From Verrucomicrobiaceae bacterium (lineage in GTDB: Bacteria > Verrucomicrobiota > Verrucomicrobiia > Verrucomicrobiales > Verrucomicrobiaceae), in assembly GCA_027487315.1 (NCBI GenBank), contig JAIYDW010000021.1, positions 1 to 43,863 on the forward strand: a stretch of DNA of 43,863 nt, read 5' to 3'. Below the pieces are notes generated by a model. It did not search any database and was not told the DNA's origin. It worked only from the letters and a program-made list of their open reading frames with translations. The position numbers and the translations under genes were made by a program. Below, in pieces: positions 16,234 to 28,193 of this stretch (its first letter is position 1; each line of letters opens with the position of its first letter).

Positions 16234-16317
16234 CAGGTGTCAGAGGGCTTTGTGGCAGGAATAACAACCCGCTTGTCACCCCTTTTTCGTAAAGGGCGCG
16301 GCAGCACGGGGGCGCAA

Positions 16318-16345
16318 AGAGTAGGCCTTACCCATTTCCTGTCAA
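16318..16345 (-). promoter_or_regulatory. candidate sigma70-type promoter for rplM-rpsI
   Basis: On the minus strand a perfect TTGACA (plus coordinates 16340-16345) is followed after 16 nt by TACTCT (16318-16323), a weak -10. It is placed to give a leader of roughly 80 nt before rplM. The -10 match is poor, so this is only a candidate. Confidence 0.3.
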
Positions 16346-16480
16346 ATAGATTCTGAAATTCTCCCTTTCTCTTAATGATCCGCGTTTCCCTCCTTCCTGC
16401 CAGCAATTTCCGGTTGCTGCCCCGCCTCTCACGGACATACTGCCCCCCCGTTCTGATCCGACCCCCACCTCTTTAATACC

Positions 16481-18007
16481 ATGCTCGAATTCTTCCGTCG
16501 TCACCGCGGCCCCTTTCTCTGGTTCCTCACTTTCGTCATCATCATCAGCTTCGCTGTCTGGGGTGGCTACACGGGCTCCAATAACGGCAATGCCGGACCC
16601 TCTCCCACCGACAAAGCCTTCACCATCTACGGCAAAGACTACACCCGGGCTGAGGCCGAGCGCACCCAGCGCCTTTACATGATCGCCGCCCGCCTCGGCA
16701 TGTTCCAGTTCGCCATGGGCCTCATGGACGCTTCTCGGAACTTTGAAACCCGCGACAGCTCCCCTCTCGACTTCTCCCTCAACCTCCTCGTCCTCAAAAA
16801 ACAAATGGAGGAGTTCGGCATCTACCCCTCCGATGACGAGGCCATGAAAGCCATGCAGGATCTCTCAGCCTTCCAAAAGGACGGCAAGTTCGACGCCGGC
16901 CAGGCCGCTATGGTCGAAGAAATGCTCGGCGCCAATGGCGTCCGCTCCGGCGATCTCCTCGAACTCGTCAAATACGACATCGGCCTGACCAAACTCAAAG
17001 ACCTCGTCACCAAAAACTACGCGGCCTCCTCCTTCGCCTCCGAGAAGCGCTACGCCGCCATGTACCAAACCCTCAAAGGCTCCACCATCGAATTCAAACT
17101 CGATGACTTCAAAAAGAACATCAAAGTCGAAGACGCTGAGATCCAAAAAACCTACGACGAGAAAAAGGATACCTTCAAAACCGCCGAAAAACGCGCCATC
17201 CGCTGGGTCTTCTTTGCTGACCCCGAAGGCCTCGACAAAATCGAAGACGCCGCGGCCAAAAACAAAAAACAAGCCGATCACATCGAAACCATCCGCGCCT
17301 TCGCTGACAAGACCTTCCAAACCGGCGCCAAACTCGAGCCACTCGCCACAGAGGCCAAACTCAAAGTCGAAAACGCCGCCGCCTTCGCACAAGACGCCGC
17401 TCCAGAGGCCCTCAAAGCCGCAGGCTCCTTCGTCGAAAGATGCTTCGATCTCACCCTCGGCGAACGCACCATCTCCGACCCCATCAAAGGCGACAAGGGC
17501 TACTACATCGGCGAACTCGTTTCCGTCGAAGAACCGAAGCAGCAGGAACTCGCTGAAGTGAAAGAACAAATCCGCACCAGCCTCCTCGACCAAAAAGCCC
17601 GCGAGGCCATGGCCACCGCCGTCAATGACACCCGCGAGGAACTCAACAAAGGTCTCAAAGAAGGCAAGAAACTCGCCGACCTCGCCAAGGCCAAAAACCT
17701 CACCGTCACTGCCCTCCCCGACTTCGACGCCAATACCCCTCCTCCCGGCCTCGCCAACGCTACCGAAATCGTCCGCGAAGCCGAGTTCCTCGCCCCAGGC
17801 ACCGTCTCCAAACCCGTCTCCATCGCCACCGGCGTTCTCCTCGTCATCCTTCAAGACAAAGAACTCCGCAAACGCCCTGATGGCGATTCCATGCGCAAAA
17901 GCGTCGAAGCCTCCCTCGCCTCCACCGAGCGCGACCAAATCTTCCGCGCCTGGTTCGGTCGCCAAAAAGAAGCCGCCAACGTCAAACTCCAGGTCCCCCT
18001 CGGCTAG
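16481..18007 (+). CDS. SurA/PpiD-like membrane-anchored periplasmic folding factor
   Basis: The 508-residue protein has one N-terminal transmembrane helix (residues about 11-29, FLWFLTFVIIISFAVWGG) and a long periplasmic part, matching PpiD topology. After the anchor comes a SurA-N-like helical domain with a repeated EFGIYPSDDEA...AFQKDGKFD pattern typical of this family. Charged helical segments follow. A classical parvulin motif is not obvious, so it may be a chaperone without strong isomerase activity. It is the first gene of a plus-strand run and lies divergent from rplM. Confidence 0.8.
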   Translation: MLEFFRRHRGPFLWFLTFVIIISFAVWGGYTGSNNGNAGPSPTDKAFTIYGKDYTRAEAERTQRLYMIAARLGMFQFAMGLMDASRNFETRDSSPLDFSLNLLVLKKQMEEFGIYPSDDEAMKAMQDLSAFQKDGKFDAGQAAMVEEMLGANGVRSGDLLELVKYDIGLTKLKDLVTKNYAASSFASEKRYAAMYQTLKGSTIEFKLDDFKKNIKVEDAEIQKTYDEKKDTFKTAEKRAIRWVFFADPEGLDKIEDAAAKNKKQADHIETIRAFADKTFQTGAKLEPLATEAKLKVENAAAFAQDAAPEALKAAGSFVERCFDLTLGERTISDPIKGDKGYYIGELVSVEEPKQQELAEVKEQIRTSLLDQKAREAMATAVNDTREELNKGLKEGKKLADLAKAKNLTVTALPDFDANTPPPGLANATEIVREAEFLAPGTVSKPVSIATGVLLVILQDKELRKRPDGDSMRKSVEASLASTERDQIFRAWFGRQKEAANVKLQVPLG

Positions 18008-18046
18008 TTTCTCGCCCCACACTCTGGACCACTCCTTCCTTCCAAT

Positions 18047-18394
18047 ATGAGTCCAGAACCCTCACCTGAAGTCCAAGACCTCTTCGACGATGCGAGTGGC
18101 TGCATCGCCATCGGCGATCTCGAAGATGCCCTGCCCCTCCTGCGCCGCTGCGTCGAACTTGACCCCACCTTCTTCGACGGCTGGCATGCCCTCGGCATGG
18201 TGCTCATGAAACTCGACCAACTCAAGGAAGCCATCGGCGCCGGCATGATGGCCACCACCCTCCGTCCCAACGACCTCCTCGCCTGGACCGCCCTCTCCCA
18301 AATGTACGTCCAAAACCGCCAAATTGCGGAAGCCGAAGACGCCAAAGGCAAAGCACGCATCCTGTCACTCGGTGGCAAGGTCGTGAAGGAGTGA
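18047..18394 (+). CDS. small TPR-repeat protein
   Basis: The 115-residue soluble protein consists of about three tetratricopeptide repeats (for example ALPLLRRCVELDPTFFDGWH and AWTALSQMYVQNRQIAEAE). It has no signal peptide. TPRs mediate protein-protein contacts, and the partner is unknown. It lies 39 bp after the PpiD-like gene in the same direction, so co-transcription is likely. Confidence 0.8.
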   Translation: MSPEPSPEVQDLFDDASGCIAIGDLEDALPLLRRCVELDPTFFDGWHALGMVLMKLDQLKEAIGAGMMATTLRPNDLLAWTALSQMYVQNRQIAEAEDAKGKARILSLGGKVVKE

Positions 18395-18489
18395 GTTTTT
18401 CCTCGCTTCACCGCCCGAAATCGCTTTACTGCTCGCACGGCCTACAGCCGCATTCATCTTCTTCGACTTAGCCCCTAAACGCCCCGATT

Positions 18490-18867
18490 ATGAGCGACAT
18501 CCCTTCTTCTGACCTCCCCTTCTCCTCCACCACCAGCGGTCACGACCCCTTCCAAGCCGCCAAAGCCAGCGCCATGAAAGCCGCCGAGGAACTTCGCAAT
18601 GCAGCCGCCGCCAAAGCCCAGGAACTCCGCCATTCCGCTGAATCCCACGCCCAGGAATTCAAAACCGCTGCCAACAATAAAGCCGACGAAATCCGCGAAC
18701 GCGCCGACGAGTTCCGCCACTACGCCGACCAGACCCTCAACGATGCCAAGGTCAAATGCGCCGACCTCCGCACCGAAGCCGAAAACTTCGCCCGCGAAAA
18801 ACCCCTCCAAGCCCTCGCCACCGCCTTCGGTGTCGGACTCCTCGTCGGCATCATCTTGCGCCGCTGA
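18490..18867 (+). CDS. DUF883 family (YqjD/ElaB-like) protein
   Basis: The 125-residue protein has an Ala/Glu/Lys-rich amphipathic helical body and a C-terminal glycine-zipper membrane segment ending GVGLLVGIILRR, the hallmark of YqjD/ElaB-type proteins. In enterobacteria these are inner-membrane, ribosome-associated, stationary-phase proteins. Only family membership is claimed here. It is followed by a YqjE-like gene, matching the yqjD-yqjE-yqjK order of enterobacteria. Confidence 0.82.
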   Translation: MSDIPSSDLPFSSTTSGHDPFQAAKASAMKAAEELRNAAAAKAQELRHSAESHAQEFKTAANNKADEIRERADEFRHYADQTLNDAKVKCADLRTEAENFAREKPLQALATAFGVGLLVGIILRR

Positions 18868-18898
18868 TCCCGCGCGCCCGCCCCACGCCTCATCGCCG

Positions 18899-19303
18899 AT
18901 GGACCCCCTTCCCAAAGCTCAGGCGTCTTCCGCCCCGCTCTCCGGCCTGCGGGATCTGGTCAGCACCGTCATCCTCTATTTTGACGCTCGCCTTCGACTC
19001 ATCCAAATCGAATCCCGGGAAGCCGGCACCCACGTCCTCTCCCTGGTCGTCCTCGCCGTCATCGCCATCGGCTTCCTCGCCCTCGGTTGGCTGATCGCCA
19101 TTCCCGCCCTGATCTGGTTGCTATCCGAAAAACTTTCGCAGCCCTGGCACCTCGTCGCCCTCTGCACCGCCGGCATTCATCTGGTTCTAGGCTTCATCTT
19201 CCTCATCGCCCTCAAAACCAAACTCGCCCGACTTCGCCTTTTCGAAGACACCGTCAGCGAACTCCAAAAAGACCGCCAATGGCTGGCTCCAAAGCTCCCC
19301 TGA
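18899..19303 (+). CDS. YqjE-like (putative holin superfamily) membrane protein
   Basis: The open frame extends upstream, but the ATG at 18899 gives the natural 134-residue protein starting MDPLPKAQ. It has an amphipathic N-terminal helix and two transmembrane helices (HVLSLVVLAVIAIGFLALGW and LVALCTAGIHLVLGFIFLIA), with a charged C-terminal tail. This is the pattern of the phage_holin_3_6/YqjE family. The end overlaps the next gene by 25 bp, indicating an operon. Biochemical function unknown. Confidence 0.75.
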   Translation: MDPLPKAQASSAPLSGLRDLVSTVILYFDARLRLIQIESREAGTHVLSLVVLAVIAIGFLALGWLIAIPALIWLLSEKLSQPWHLVALCTAGIHLVLGFIFLIALKTKLARLRLFEDTVSELQKDRQWLAPKLP

Positions 19304-19671
19304 CCCCCAAGCAACAGGCCCTCCACGACCTCGCGCTCGCACGCACGGCTCTCGGCCCCCAATGGCAGAGCGCTACCTCCCTCATGCGACCTGCCGCGCT
19401 GATCCAATCCAGCATCCAAAAAAACCGCATCGCCTGGGCCGCTGGCGCTCTCATCACAGGCTTCATCGCCGTGCGTCTGCTACTTCCTTCCTCCCGCCGC
19501 AAAAATGAGCGTGACTCTCGACCCAAATCCGATAAAAAATCAGGTTTAATTGCCTTGCTCACCACACCCCTCTTCGGGTTGGCCAGCAAGGCCGTTTTGT
19601 CATTCGTCACCACCCAAGTCCAAAACATCATCGCCAACAACTCCTCTTCAAAAAAACCACCTTCCTTCTGA
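19279..19671 (+). CDS. hypothetical membrane protein, YqjK position
   Basis: The ATG at 19279 lies inside the end of the YqjE-like gene and gives 130 residues. There is one hydrophobic segment (IAWAAGALITGFIAVRLLL) followed by a basic stretch (SRRKNERDSRPKSDKK) and a second, weaker hydrophobic region (LLTTPLFGLASKAVLSFV). It occupies the place of yqjK in the enterobacterial cluster, but sequence similarity cannot be judged by eye. Confidence 0.65.
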   Translation: MAGSKAPLTPKQQALHDLALARTALGPQWQSATSLMRPAALIQSSIQKNRIAWAAGALITGFIAVRLLLPSSRRKNERDSRPKSDKKSGLIALLTTPLFGLASKAVLSFVTTQVQNIIANNSSSKKPPSF

Positions 19672-19713
19672 TCCTCCTCCTTCGATCTCGACCCGACCTC
19701 CCCCACTTCATTC

Positions 19714-20832
19714 ATGTCAGATTCCACCCCCACCGCTACCGTTGTTGCCGAAGACACCATCGCCACCCTAGGCTCAGTCGATGACTACCTCCGCTTCTGC
19801 CAAGAATACGACGCCTCCGACCTCCACCTCGCCACCGCTTCCCAGCCCATCTGGCGTCGCTATGGCAACCTCCAGCCCATCTGGAACAACGCCGCCGTCC
19901 TCACCGCCGAAGACTGCCGCCGACTCGCTTACCAGTTCCTGACTGAGGCCCAAATCAATCAACTCGAAACCAAGGGCGATGTCGACTTCGCCTACTCCCC
20001 CCCCTATGGCCGCTTCCGCGCCTCCGTCGTCCAGCAGCGCCTCGGCATCGACATGACCTTCCGCGTCATCTCCGGCCGCATCCGCTCCGTTGACGAACTC
20101 GGCCTCCCCGACACCGTCCGCACCCTCATCCGCTACCACAACGGCCTCGTCCTCGTCACCGGCCCCGTCGGTTGCGGCAAATCCACCACCCTCGCCGCCC
20201 TCGTCGACGAGATCAATAAAGAGCGCCAGGACCACATCATCACCCTCGAAGACCCCATCGAATTCGTCTTCGAACCCAAAGGTTGCCACATCAACCAGCG
20301 CGAGGTCCACACCCACACCGAATCCTTCGCCTCCGCCCTTCGCGGCTCCCTCCGGGAAGACCCCGACATCATCATGGTCGGTGAAATGCGCGACCTCGAA
20401 ACCATCTCCCTCGCCATCACTGCTGCCGAAACTGGTCACTTGGTCCTCGGCACCCTCCACACCGGCAACGCCGCCCGCACCCTGGACCGCGTCCTCGACG
20501 TGTTCCCCATCGATCAGCGTGAGCAAATCCGCATCATGGTCTCCGAATCCCTCCGCGGCATCGTCTCCCAGCAGCTCGTCCCCCGCACCGACGGCAACGG
20601 ACGCGCCATGGCCCTCGAAGTCCTCGTCAACAACGCCGCCGTCTCCAACTGCATTCGCGAAGGCAAAACCTTCATGCTCAATGGCGTCATGCAAACCGGC
20701 AAAAACCTCGGCATGATCACCATGGACGACTCCCTCCGAAACCTCTTCTCCTCCGGCCAGATCAGTCAGGAGGAATGCATGTCCCGCGCCGAAGACAAAA
20801 TCCTCATGCGCGCCTTCTTCAAAGGCGCCTGA
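19714..20832 (+). CDS. PilT-family type IV pilus retraction ATPase (first of pair)
   Basis: This 372-residue hexameric secretion ATPase has an N-terminal PAS-like domain and a RecA core. Seen: Walker A GPVGCGKST (150-158), Asp box ITLEDPIEF, Walker B region DPDIIMVGEMRDLETI, and His box TGHLVLGTLHTGNA. It drives disassembly of type IV pili from the cytoplasmic side. The serine or threonine usual before GCGKS is replaced by Val-Gly-Cys, a common variant. Which of the two paralogues acts as PilT and which as PilU cannot be decided by eye. Confidence 0.9.
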   Translation: MSDSTPTATVVAEDTIATLGSVDDYLRFCQEYDASDLHLATASQPIWRRYGNLQPIWNNAAVLTAEDCRRLAYQFLTEAQINQLETKGDVDFAYSPPYGRFRASVVQQRLGIDMTFRVISGRIRSVDELGLPDTVRTLIRYHNGLVLVTGPVGCGKSTTLAALVDEINKERQDHIITLEDPIEFVFEPKGCHINQREVHTHTESFASALRGSLREDPDIIMVGEMRDLETISLAITAAETGHLVLGTLHTGNAARTLDRVLDVFPIDQREQIRIMVSESLRGIVSQQLVPRTDGNGRAMALEVLVNNAAVSNCIREGKTFMLNGVMQTGKNLGMITMDDSLRNLFSSGQISQEECMSRAEDKILMRAFFKGA

Positions 20833-20871
20833 TCCACCTCTCCCACCCACCTCTTTCCCAGTCATCACATC

Positions 20872-21984
20872 ATGCCTGTCATCGACCAATACTTCCGTCA
20901 ACTGATTGAACTCGGCGGCTCAGACCTTCACCTCACCGAAGGCCAACCCCCCAAAGTCCGCGTTCACGGTTCCGTCAAAGCCATCTCAGATGTCGTCCTC
21001 ACCCATGAGCACATGGAAACCATGATGCGCGAAATCTGCGAACCCCGCGCCTGGGAACGCTACGTTCAAAAAGGCGATCTCGACTTCGCTTACGAAATGG
21101 ACGCCGACAACCGCTTCCGTTGCAACTTCCTCCGCCAGCAGTTCGGCTACGGCGCCGTCTTCCGGATCATCCCCACTAAAATCATGTCCCTCGACCAGTT
21201 GGGCATCCCGCCCATCGTCAAGGAATTCGGCCACCTCCGCTCCGGCCTCGTCCTCGTCACCGGCCCCACCGGCTCCGGCAAGTCCACCACCCTCGCCGCC
21301 CTCCTCGACTACATCAATACCAACTTCCGCCGCCACATCATCACAGTCGAAGAACCCATCGAATTCGTTCACCGTAACAAAAAAAGCATCATCACCCAGC
21401 GCGAAGTCCCCATCCAAACCCCTTCCTTCGCCACCGGTCTCAGCGCCGCCCTCCGTCAGGACGCCGACATCGTTCTCGTCGGCGAAATGCGCGACCTTGA
21501 AACCATCTCCCTCGCCCTCACCGCCGCCGAAACCGGCCTGCTCGTCTTCGGCACCCTCCACACCAACAACGCCCGCAAAACCGTTGACCGGATCATCGAC
21601 GTCTTCCCTTCCAACCAGCAAAGCCAGGTCCGCACCATGCTCGCCGCCTCCCTCAAAGGCGTCGTGGCCCAGCTCCTCATGAAAAAAGCCGACGGCAAAG
21701 GCCGCGTCGCTGTGAACGAAATCCTCGTCTCCAACGCCGCCGTCGGCGCCATCATCCGCGAAGGTGCCACCCAGAAACTCTACGACGTCATCATCGGCGG
21801 CAAAGCCGAAGGCATGCAGTTCATGGACGAAGCCATCTGGAAAAACCTCCGCGACGGCAATGTCACCCCCATGGAAGCCTACATGAAGGCCATCGACAAA
21901 AACCGCTTCAAAGCCTTCCTCCCACCCGAAGACGCCGCCGTCGGCATCGCCTCCGGTGGCGACGAGAAAGCTGGCAAGAAGTAG
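20872..21984 (+). CDS. pilT: PilT-family type IV pilus retraction ATPase (second of pair)
   Basis: This 370-residue paralogue lies 39 bp after the first. Walker A is the canonical GPTGSGKST (131-139), followed by ITVEEPIEF, the Walker B region ADIVLVGEMRDLETISLALTAAET and the His box GLLVFGTLHTNNA. It more closely fits canonical PilT (SDLHLTEGQPP at the N-terminus). A strong terminator follows at 22002-22039. Twitching motility or pilus retraction is the likely role; no pilin gene is in the window. Confidence 0.92.
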   Translation: MPVIDQYFRQLIELGGSDLHLTEGQPPKVRVHGSVKAISDVVLTHEHMETMMREICEPRAWERYVQKGDLDFAYEMDADNRFRCNFLRQQFGYGAVFRIIPTKIMSLDQLGIPPIVKEFGHLRSGLVLVTGPTGSGKSTTLAALLDYINTNFRRHIITVEEPIEFVHRNKKSIITQREVPIQTPSFATGLSAALRQDADIVLVGEMRDLETISLALTAAETGLLVFGTLHTNNARKTVDRIIDVFPSNQQSQVRTMLAASLKGVVAQLLMKKADGKGRVAVNEILVSNAAVGAIIREGATQKLYDVIIGGKAEGMQFMDEAIWKNLRDGNVTPMEAYMKAIDKNRFKAFLPPEDAAVGIASGGDEKAGKK

Positions 21985-22001
21985 TCCTCTCACCATCAAC
22001 G

Positions 22002-22039
22002 AAAAAAGCCCCGGCGGATTCCTCCCCCGGGGCTTTTTT
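22002..22039. terminator. bidirectional intrinsic terminator
   Basis: The 13-bp arms AAAAAAGCCCCGG / CCGGGGCTTTTTT give a U-run on both strands. It lies between the convergent pilT gene and the DUF4407 gene and can serve both. Confidence 0.92.
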
Positions 22040-22050
22040 GTGCGGCTACC

Positions 22051-23772
22051 TCATCGCGACGTCCCCGCCGCCAACCGCGCCGCATCATGCCCAAAGAACG
22101 TCTCCATCCGCTGCCGCAGATCCGCGTAAAACTTCGCCGCCATCTCCTCGATCGCCACCGCCCGCTGACTGTCCCCGCGCCCCTCCTTCGCCAGCAAATC
22201 CCGCTCCACCCGCACCCGCTCCTCAAACACCCGCTCCAACTCCATCAAACTCTCCAAAAACTCCTTCGCCGCCCGCGACCGATCCACCCCCTCAATCATC
22301 GCCTGCTCCAATGGCTTGTTCCGCGTCAAATGCAGCAGCCGCCCGCCCGCCAACTCATCCATGTATCGCGTGAAACTCTTCAAAAACGTCTGCCGCTCCT
22401 TGTCAAACCGCACCTCATCCTGATCCACCAGCGTGTCATACGGACCCGGCTTCGAAAAGAATTTCACCACCAGTGGAATCGTATCCACCAGCATGAACAG
22501 CAGCGTCAAAACCACATAAGCCGCAAACGCAAACGCCCCACCCTGAGCCCCATCCTCGAACAGCTTATGCAGCGCCAACGTCTGCGTTAGAATATCCCGC
22601 CGAGGCTCCGCCCGGATCGCCGCCACCCGCGCCTGCTCGTCCTCGCTCAACTTCGCCAACTCCCCCCGCGTCACATTCGCCTGCTCGCGCAACGCATCCA
22701 TCTGCTGCTTCAGCGAGTCCCTCAATTGATTCTGCTGCGCCACAAACGAATCCGCCTGCTGCTGCTGCACCTGCTGCTTCAATCCCGCAATCCGCGCCTC
22801 CTCCGCCACCAGCTTCGCCTTCGCAGCCGCCGCCGCCATCGCCACCTCATCCGAAATCCGCTTCTCCAGGGCCACCACCTCCTCCTGCAACTGGTTCCGC
22901 TGAAGCGTCAAACTCTCCACCACCGCAGACAGCCGCTTACTCTCATCCCGACGCCACGTCAGTTGATCCGTCTGAATGCTCTTCGCCCGTGGCCCCAGCC
23001 CAATGATCCCGCTCCGCTGCCCGTTCAACTCCCGCTCAAACTCCTTCTGCCATAAATCCAACTCCACCTGCAGCTTCTTCGACGCCGCATCCTCCGTCGC
23101 TAGTTGCTTCTCAACCTCCCCCACCTTCGCCTTCAGCGGTGCCGTCGCCTCGGCTACCTTCTTCTCCAACTCCGCCTTCGCCTTCATCTCGTCCGGCGTC
23201 AGCACCGGCTGCCCCGTCGCCGGATCCACCACCAAAAACTCCGCCTGAAATGTCGCATCCCACTTCACTCCCAACTTCGCAATGTCCGCATCCACCACCG
23301 CGATCTTCGCTTCCGTCGCCGTCTTCAATGCCCCCGACTCCGCCCTCGCCGCCGCAATGTCCACCTCCCGCTGCTCCTCGATCACCGTCGACACCGTGTC
23401 CCGAAACAAAAGCAACGCCAGCGGATGCGAAATCGTCAACCCCATCAGCGCCGCCACCACAATCCGCAGCCCAAACTGCGCCGCCTTGCGCACAAACGAT
23501 TGGTAAGCCCGATACGTCGCCAGCAACGCGCGGTCTACCGTCAAAATGATGAACGACCATACCAGCGAGACCGGCACGATGTACCACCAGTTGTCCGTCA
23601 AAGTCGACACCGCATAAGCCGACGATATCAAAGCAAAAAGCGACGGCACCAGCACCGTCGCCCCAAACGCCACATACTTCCGCCGCTCCCACGCCGGACA
23701 CTCACGCAGACTCTGCTCACTGGCGCCCGACAGCCAGTAAAAAACGCGGGCAAACACACTTTCAGGTTTCAT
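22051..23772 (-). CDS. DUF4407 membrane protein with long coiled coil
   Basis: The start chosen is the ATG at 23772 (573 residues), which begins MKPESVFARVFYWLSG. An ATG 13 codons upstream is possible but lacks support. Three transmembrane helices lie at about 35-55, 63-80 and 103-124. A charged, Gln/Glu/Lys-rich coiled coil spans about 130-400, a fourth helix lies at about 411-439, and a cytoplasmic helical tail follows. This is the DUF4407 architecture. No activity is known for the family. It lies downstream of miaB on the same strand, separated by 185 bp containing a repeat. Confidence 0.85.
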   Translation of the reverse strand: MKPESVFARVFYWLSGASEQSLRECPAWERRKYVAFGATVLVPSLFALISSAYAVSTLTDNWWYIVPVSLVWSFIILTVDRALLATYRAYQSFVRKAAQFGLRIVVAALMGLTISHPLALLLFRDTVSTVIEEQREVDIAAARAESGALKTATEAKIAVVDADIAKLGVKWDATFQAEFLVVDPATGQPVLTPDEMKAKAELEKKVAEATAPLKAKVGEVEKQLATEDAASKKLQVELDLWQKEFERELNGQRSGIIGLGPRAKSIQTDQLTWRRDESKRLSAVVESLTLQRNQLQEEVVALEKRISDEVAMAAAAAKAKLVAEEARIAGLKQQVQQQQADSFVAQQNQLRDSLKQQMDALREQANVTRGELAKLSEDEQARVAAIRAEPRRDILTQTLALHKLFEDGAQGGAFAFAAYVVLTLLFMLVDTIPLVVKFFSKPGPYDTLVDQDEVRFDKERQTFLKSFTRYMDELAGGRLLHLTRNKPLEQAMIEGVDRSRAAKEFLESLMELERVFEERVRVERDLLAKEGRGDSQRAVAIEEMAAKFYADLRQRMETFFGHDAARLAAGTSR

Positions 23773-23854
23773 ATCCGAGTTCGAGAGTAATGCATTCCAC
23801 CAAACGCACAACTCCCACCCTCAGAAGATTTTCGCCCACAACCCCATCCCCAAA

Positions 23855-23950
23855 AAATCCCGTTAATCCTGAAATCCTGTCAGCCGAACGAAGGAAGACA
23901 GCCTGCCAAAGGCAGCCCGAAGGGAAGCGAAGCGCCGCAATCCTGTCCCC
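23855..23950. repeat. nonamer-type repeat with 63-bp conserved core (second copy)
   Basis: GTTAATCCT-type units are followed by the core at 23885-23947, which matches 10346-10408 with only about six differences. It lies immediately after the miaB stop (minus strand) and before the DUF4407 start. Confidence 0.82.
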
Positions 23951-23957
23951 AAAACCC

Positions 23958-25322
23958 TCACCTCAACGGCAACTCACAATACAACGTAAACCCCCGCGCC
24001 TCAGTCACCCGCAGATTCAACATCTCCCCCGTGTGCCGCTCATAGTTCCCATCAAACACCGCAATCTTGTTCGTCCCCGTCCGTCCACTCAGCCGATCAT
24101 TTGTATACCGGCTGTACCCCTCGCAAAGCACCTCGACCTCCTGACCGATCAACTCGTCATACTTTGGCAGCGCCAACGCATTCACCAAATTCAGCAAATC
24201 CTGATTCCGCGCCTCCTTCACACTCTCCGGCAACTGCATCGCCTCCTCCATCTCCGCCGCCGGCGTCCCCTTCCGCTTCGAATACCGGAACACAAACGCA
24301 TTCTCAAACGCAATCTCCTCAAACATCGCCCGCGTCTCCAGATACTGCTCCTCCGTCTCCCCGGGGAATCCCACAATCACATCCGTCGTCACCGCAATCC
24401 CCGGCCGTGCCGCCCGAATCTTCGCCACCAACTCAATGAACTTCTCCCGCGTGTAAGGCCGGTGCATCCGCTTCAAAATCGCGTTGCTCCCGCTCTGCAC
24501 CGGTAAATGCACATGCGGCGCCAGCTTCGGCAAATACGTGAACGCTTCGACCAAATCCTTCTTGTAGCCAATCGGATGCGGACTCGTAAACCGGATCCGC
24601 TCAATCCCGTCCACCTCATGCACCGCCTCCAGCAACTGCACAAACGGACTCTTCCCCCCCACCGCCGGAAACTCATGCCGACCATACAAATTCACAATCT
24701 GCCCCAGCAGCGTCACCTCCTTCACCCCCCGATCCGCCAACCGCTTCACCTCCTCCACAATCTCCCCGATCGGCCGCCCCCGCTCCCCTCCCCGCGTGTA
24801 GGGAACGATGCAAAAAGTGCACTTCATGTTGCACCCCTGCATGATGCTCACAAACGCCGTCGCCTGCTTCGCCTTCAGCGTGTGATCCCGAATCGTATTC
24901 TGGCTCTGCTCCTCCTCCTCGATGTCCACAATCGAAAACCGCTCCTCATCCATCTGCTTTTCCAGCTTCGCCTTGATCAGCCCATCCACATGATCCACCA
25001 CCCGGTGATACTTCTGCGTTCCCACCACCAGATCCACCTTCGACGTCGCCACTAGCTCCGCCCCCCGACTCTGCGCCATGCACCCCATGAATCCCGTCAC
25101 CAAATGCGGCTTCGCCTTGCGATACTGCCCCATCAACCCCATCTTCCCCAACGCCTTCTGCTCCGCCTGATCCCGCACCGAGCACGTATTGATCAAAATC
25201 ACATCCGCAGCCTCCTCCTCACCCGTCATCGTATAGCCCCGCTCCACAAACATCTGAGACACCTGTTCCGTGTCCCGCTCGTTCATCTGGCAACCATAAG
25301 TGCGAATGTAAACCTTAGGCAT
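23958..25322 (-). CDS. miaB: MiaB, tRNA-2-methylthio-N6-isopentenyladenosine synthase
   Basis: This radical SAM methylthiotransferase converts i6A37 to ms2i6A37 in tRNAs reading UNN codons. It is 454 residues. The N-terminal UPF0004 domain carries the auxiliary Fe-S cysteines Cys11, Cys47 and Cys81. The radical-SAM motif is CNMKCTFC (Cys164, 168, 171), followed by TRGGERGRP. A C-terminal TRAM domain lies at about 385-454. The sequence IVPYTRGGERGRP favours MiaB over RimO or MtaB. miaA is not in the window. Confidence 0.95.
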   Translation of the reverse strand: MPKVYIRTYGCQMNERDTEQVSQMFVERGYTMTGEEEAADVILINTCSVRDQAEQKALGKMGLMGQYRKAKPHLVTGFMGCMAQSRGAELVATSKVDLVVGTQKYHRVVDHVDGLIKAKLEKQMDEERFSIVDIEEEEQSQNTIRDHTLKAKQATAFVSIMQGCNMKCTFCIVPYTRGGERGRPIGEIVEEVKRLADRGVKEVTLLGQIVNLYGRHEFPAVGGKSPFVQLLEAVHEVDGIERIRFTSPHPIGYKKDLVEAFTYLPKLAPHVHLPVQSGSNAILKRMHRPYTREKFIELVAKIRAARPGIAVTTDVIVGFPGETEEQYLETRAMFEEIAFENAFVFRYSKRKGTPAAEMEEAMQLPESVKEARNQDLLNLVNALALPKYDELIGQEVEVLCEGYSRYTNDRLSGRTGTNKIAVFDGNYERHTGEMLNLRVTEARGFTLYCELPLR

Positions 25323-25394
25323 CGTTAAAAATCCCCATCAAAGGGCCGTCACCATACCCCGTTTCCCCTCCCAGTCAAAGTTTCCCAAATCCCC

Positions 25395-25459
25395 ATTCCT
25401 CGTCCTCGTCCTCCTTGCATTAATCCCGTTAATCCTGTCAATCCTGTCAATCCTGTCCA
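25395..25459. repeat. hexamer (CCTCGT) and nonamer (GTCAATCCT) repeats before the U32 gene
   Basis: Three CCTCGT-type units are followed by four tandem 9-bp units (GTTAATCCT, then GTCAATCCT copies), ending 12 bp before the start codon of the U32 gene, in the divergent promoter region shared with miaB. Confidence 0.8.
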
Positions 25460-25471
25460 AAAAAATCGCCG

Positions 25472-28180
<2,709 letters not shown>

Positions 28181-28193
28181 TCACCCTCTGAAG

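Noticed and set aside
19714-21984. Recent tandem duplication of pilT
   Set aside because: The two proteins differ at many positions, including the P-loop, so they are old paralogues of the PilT/PilU type, a common arrangement.
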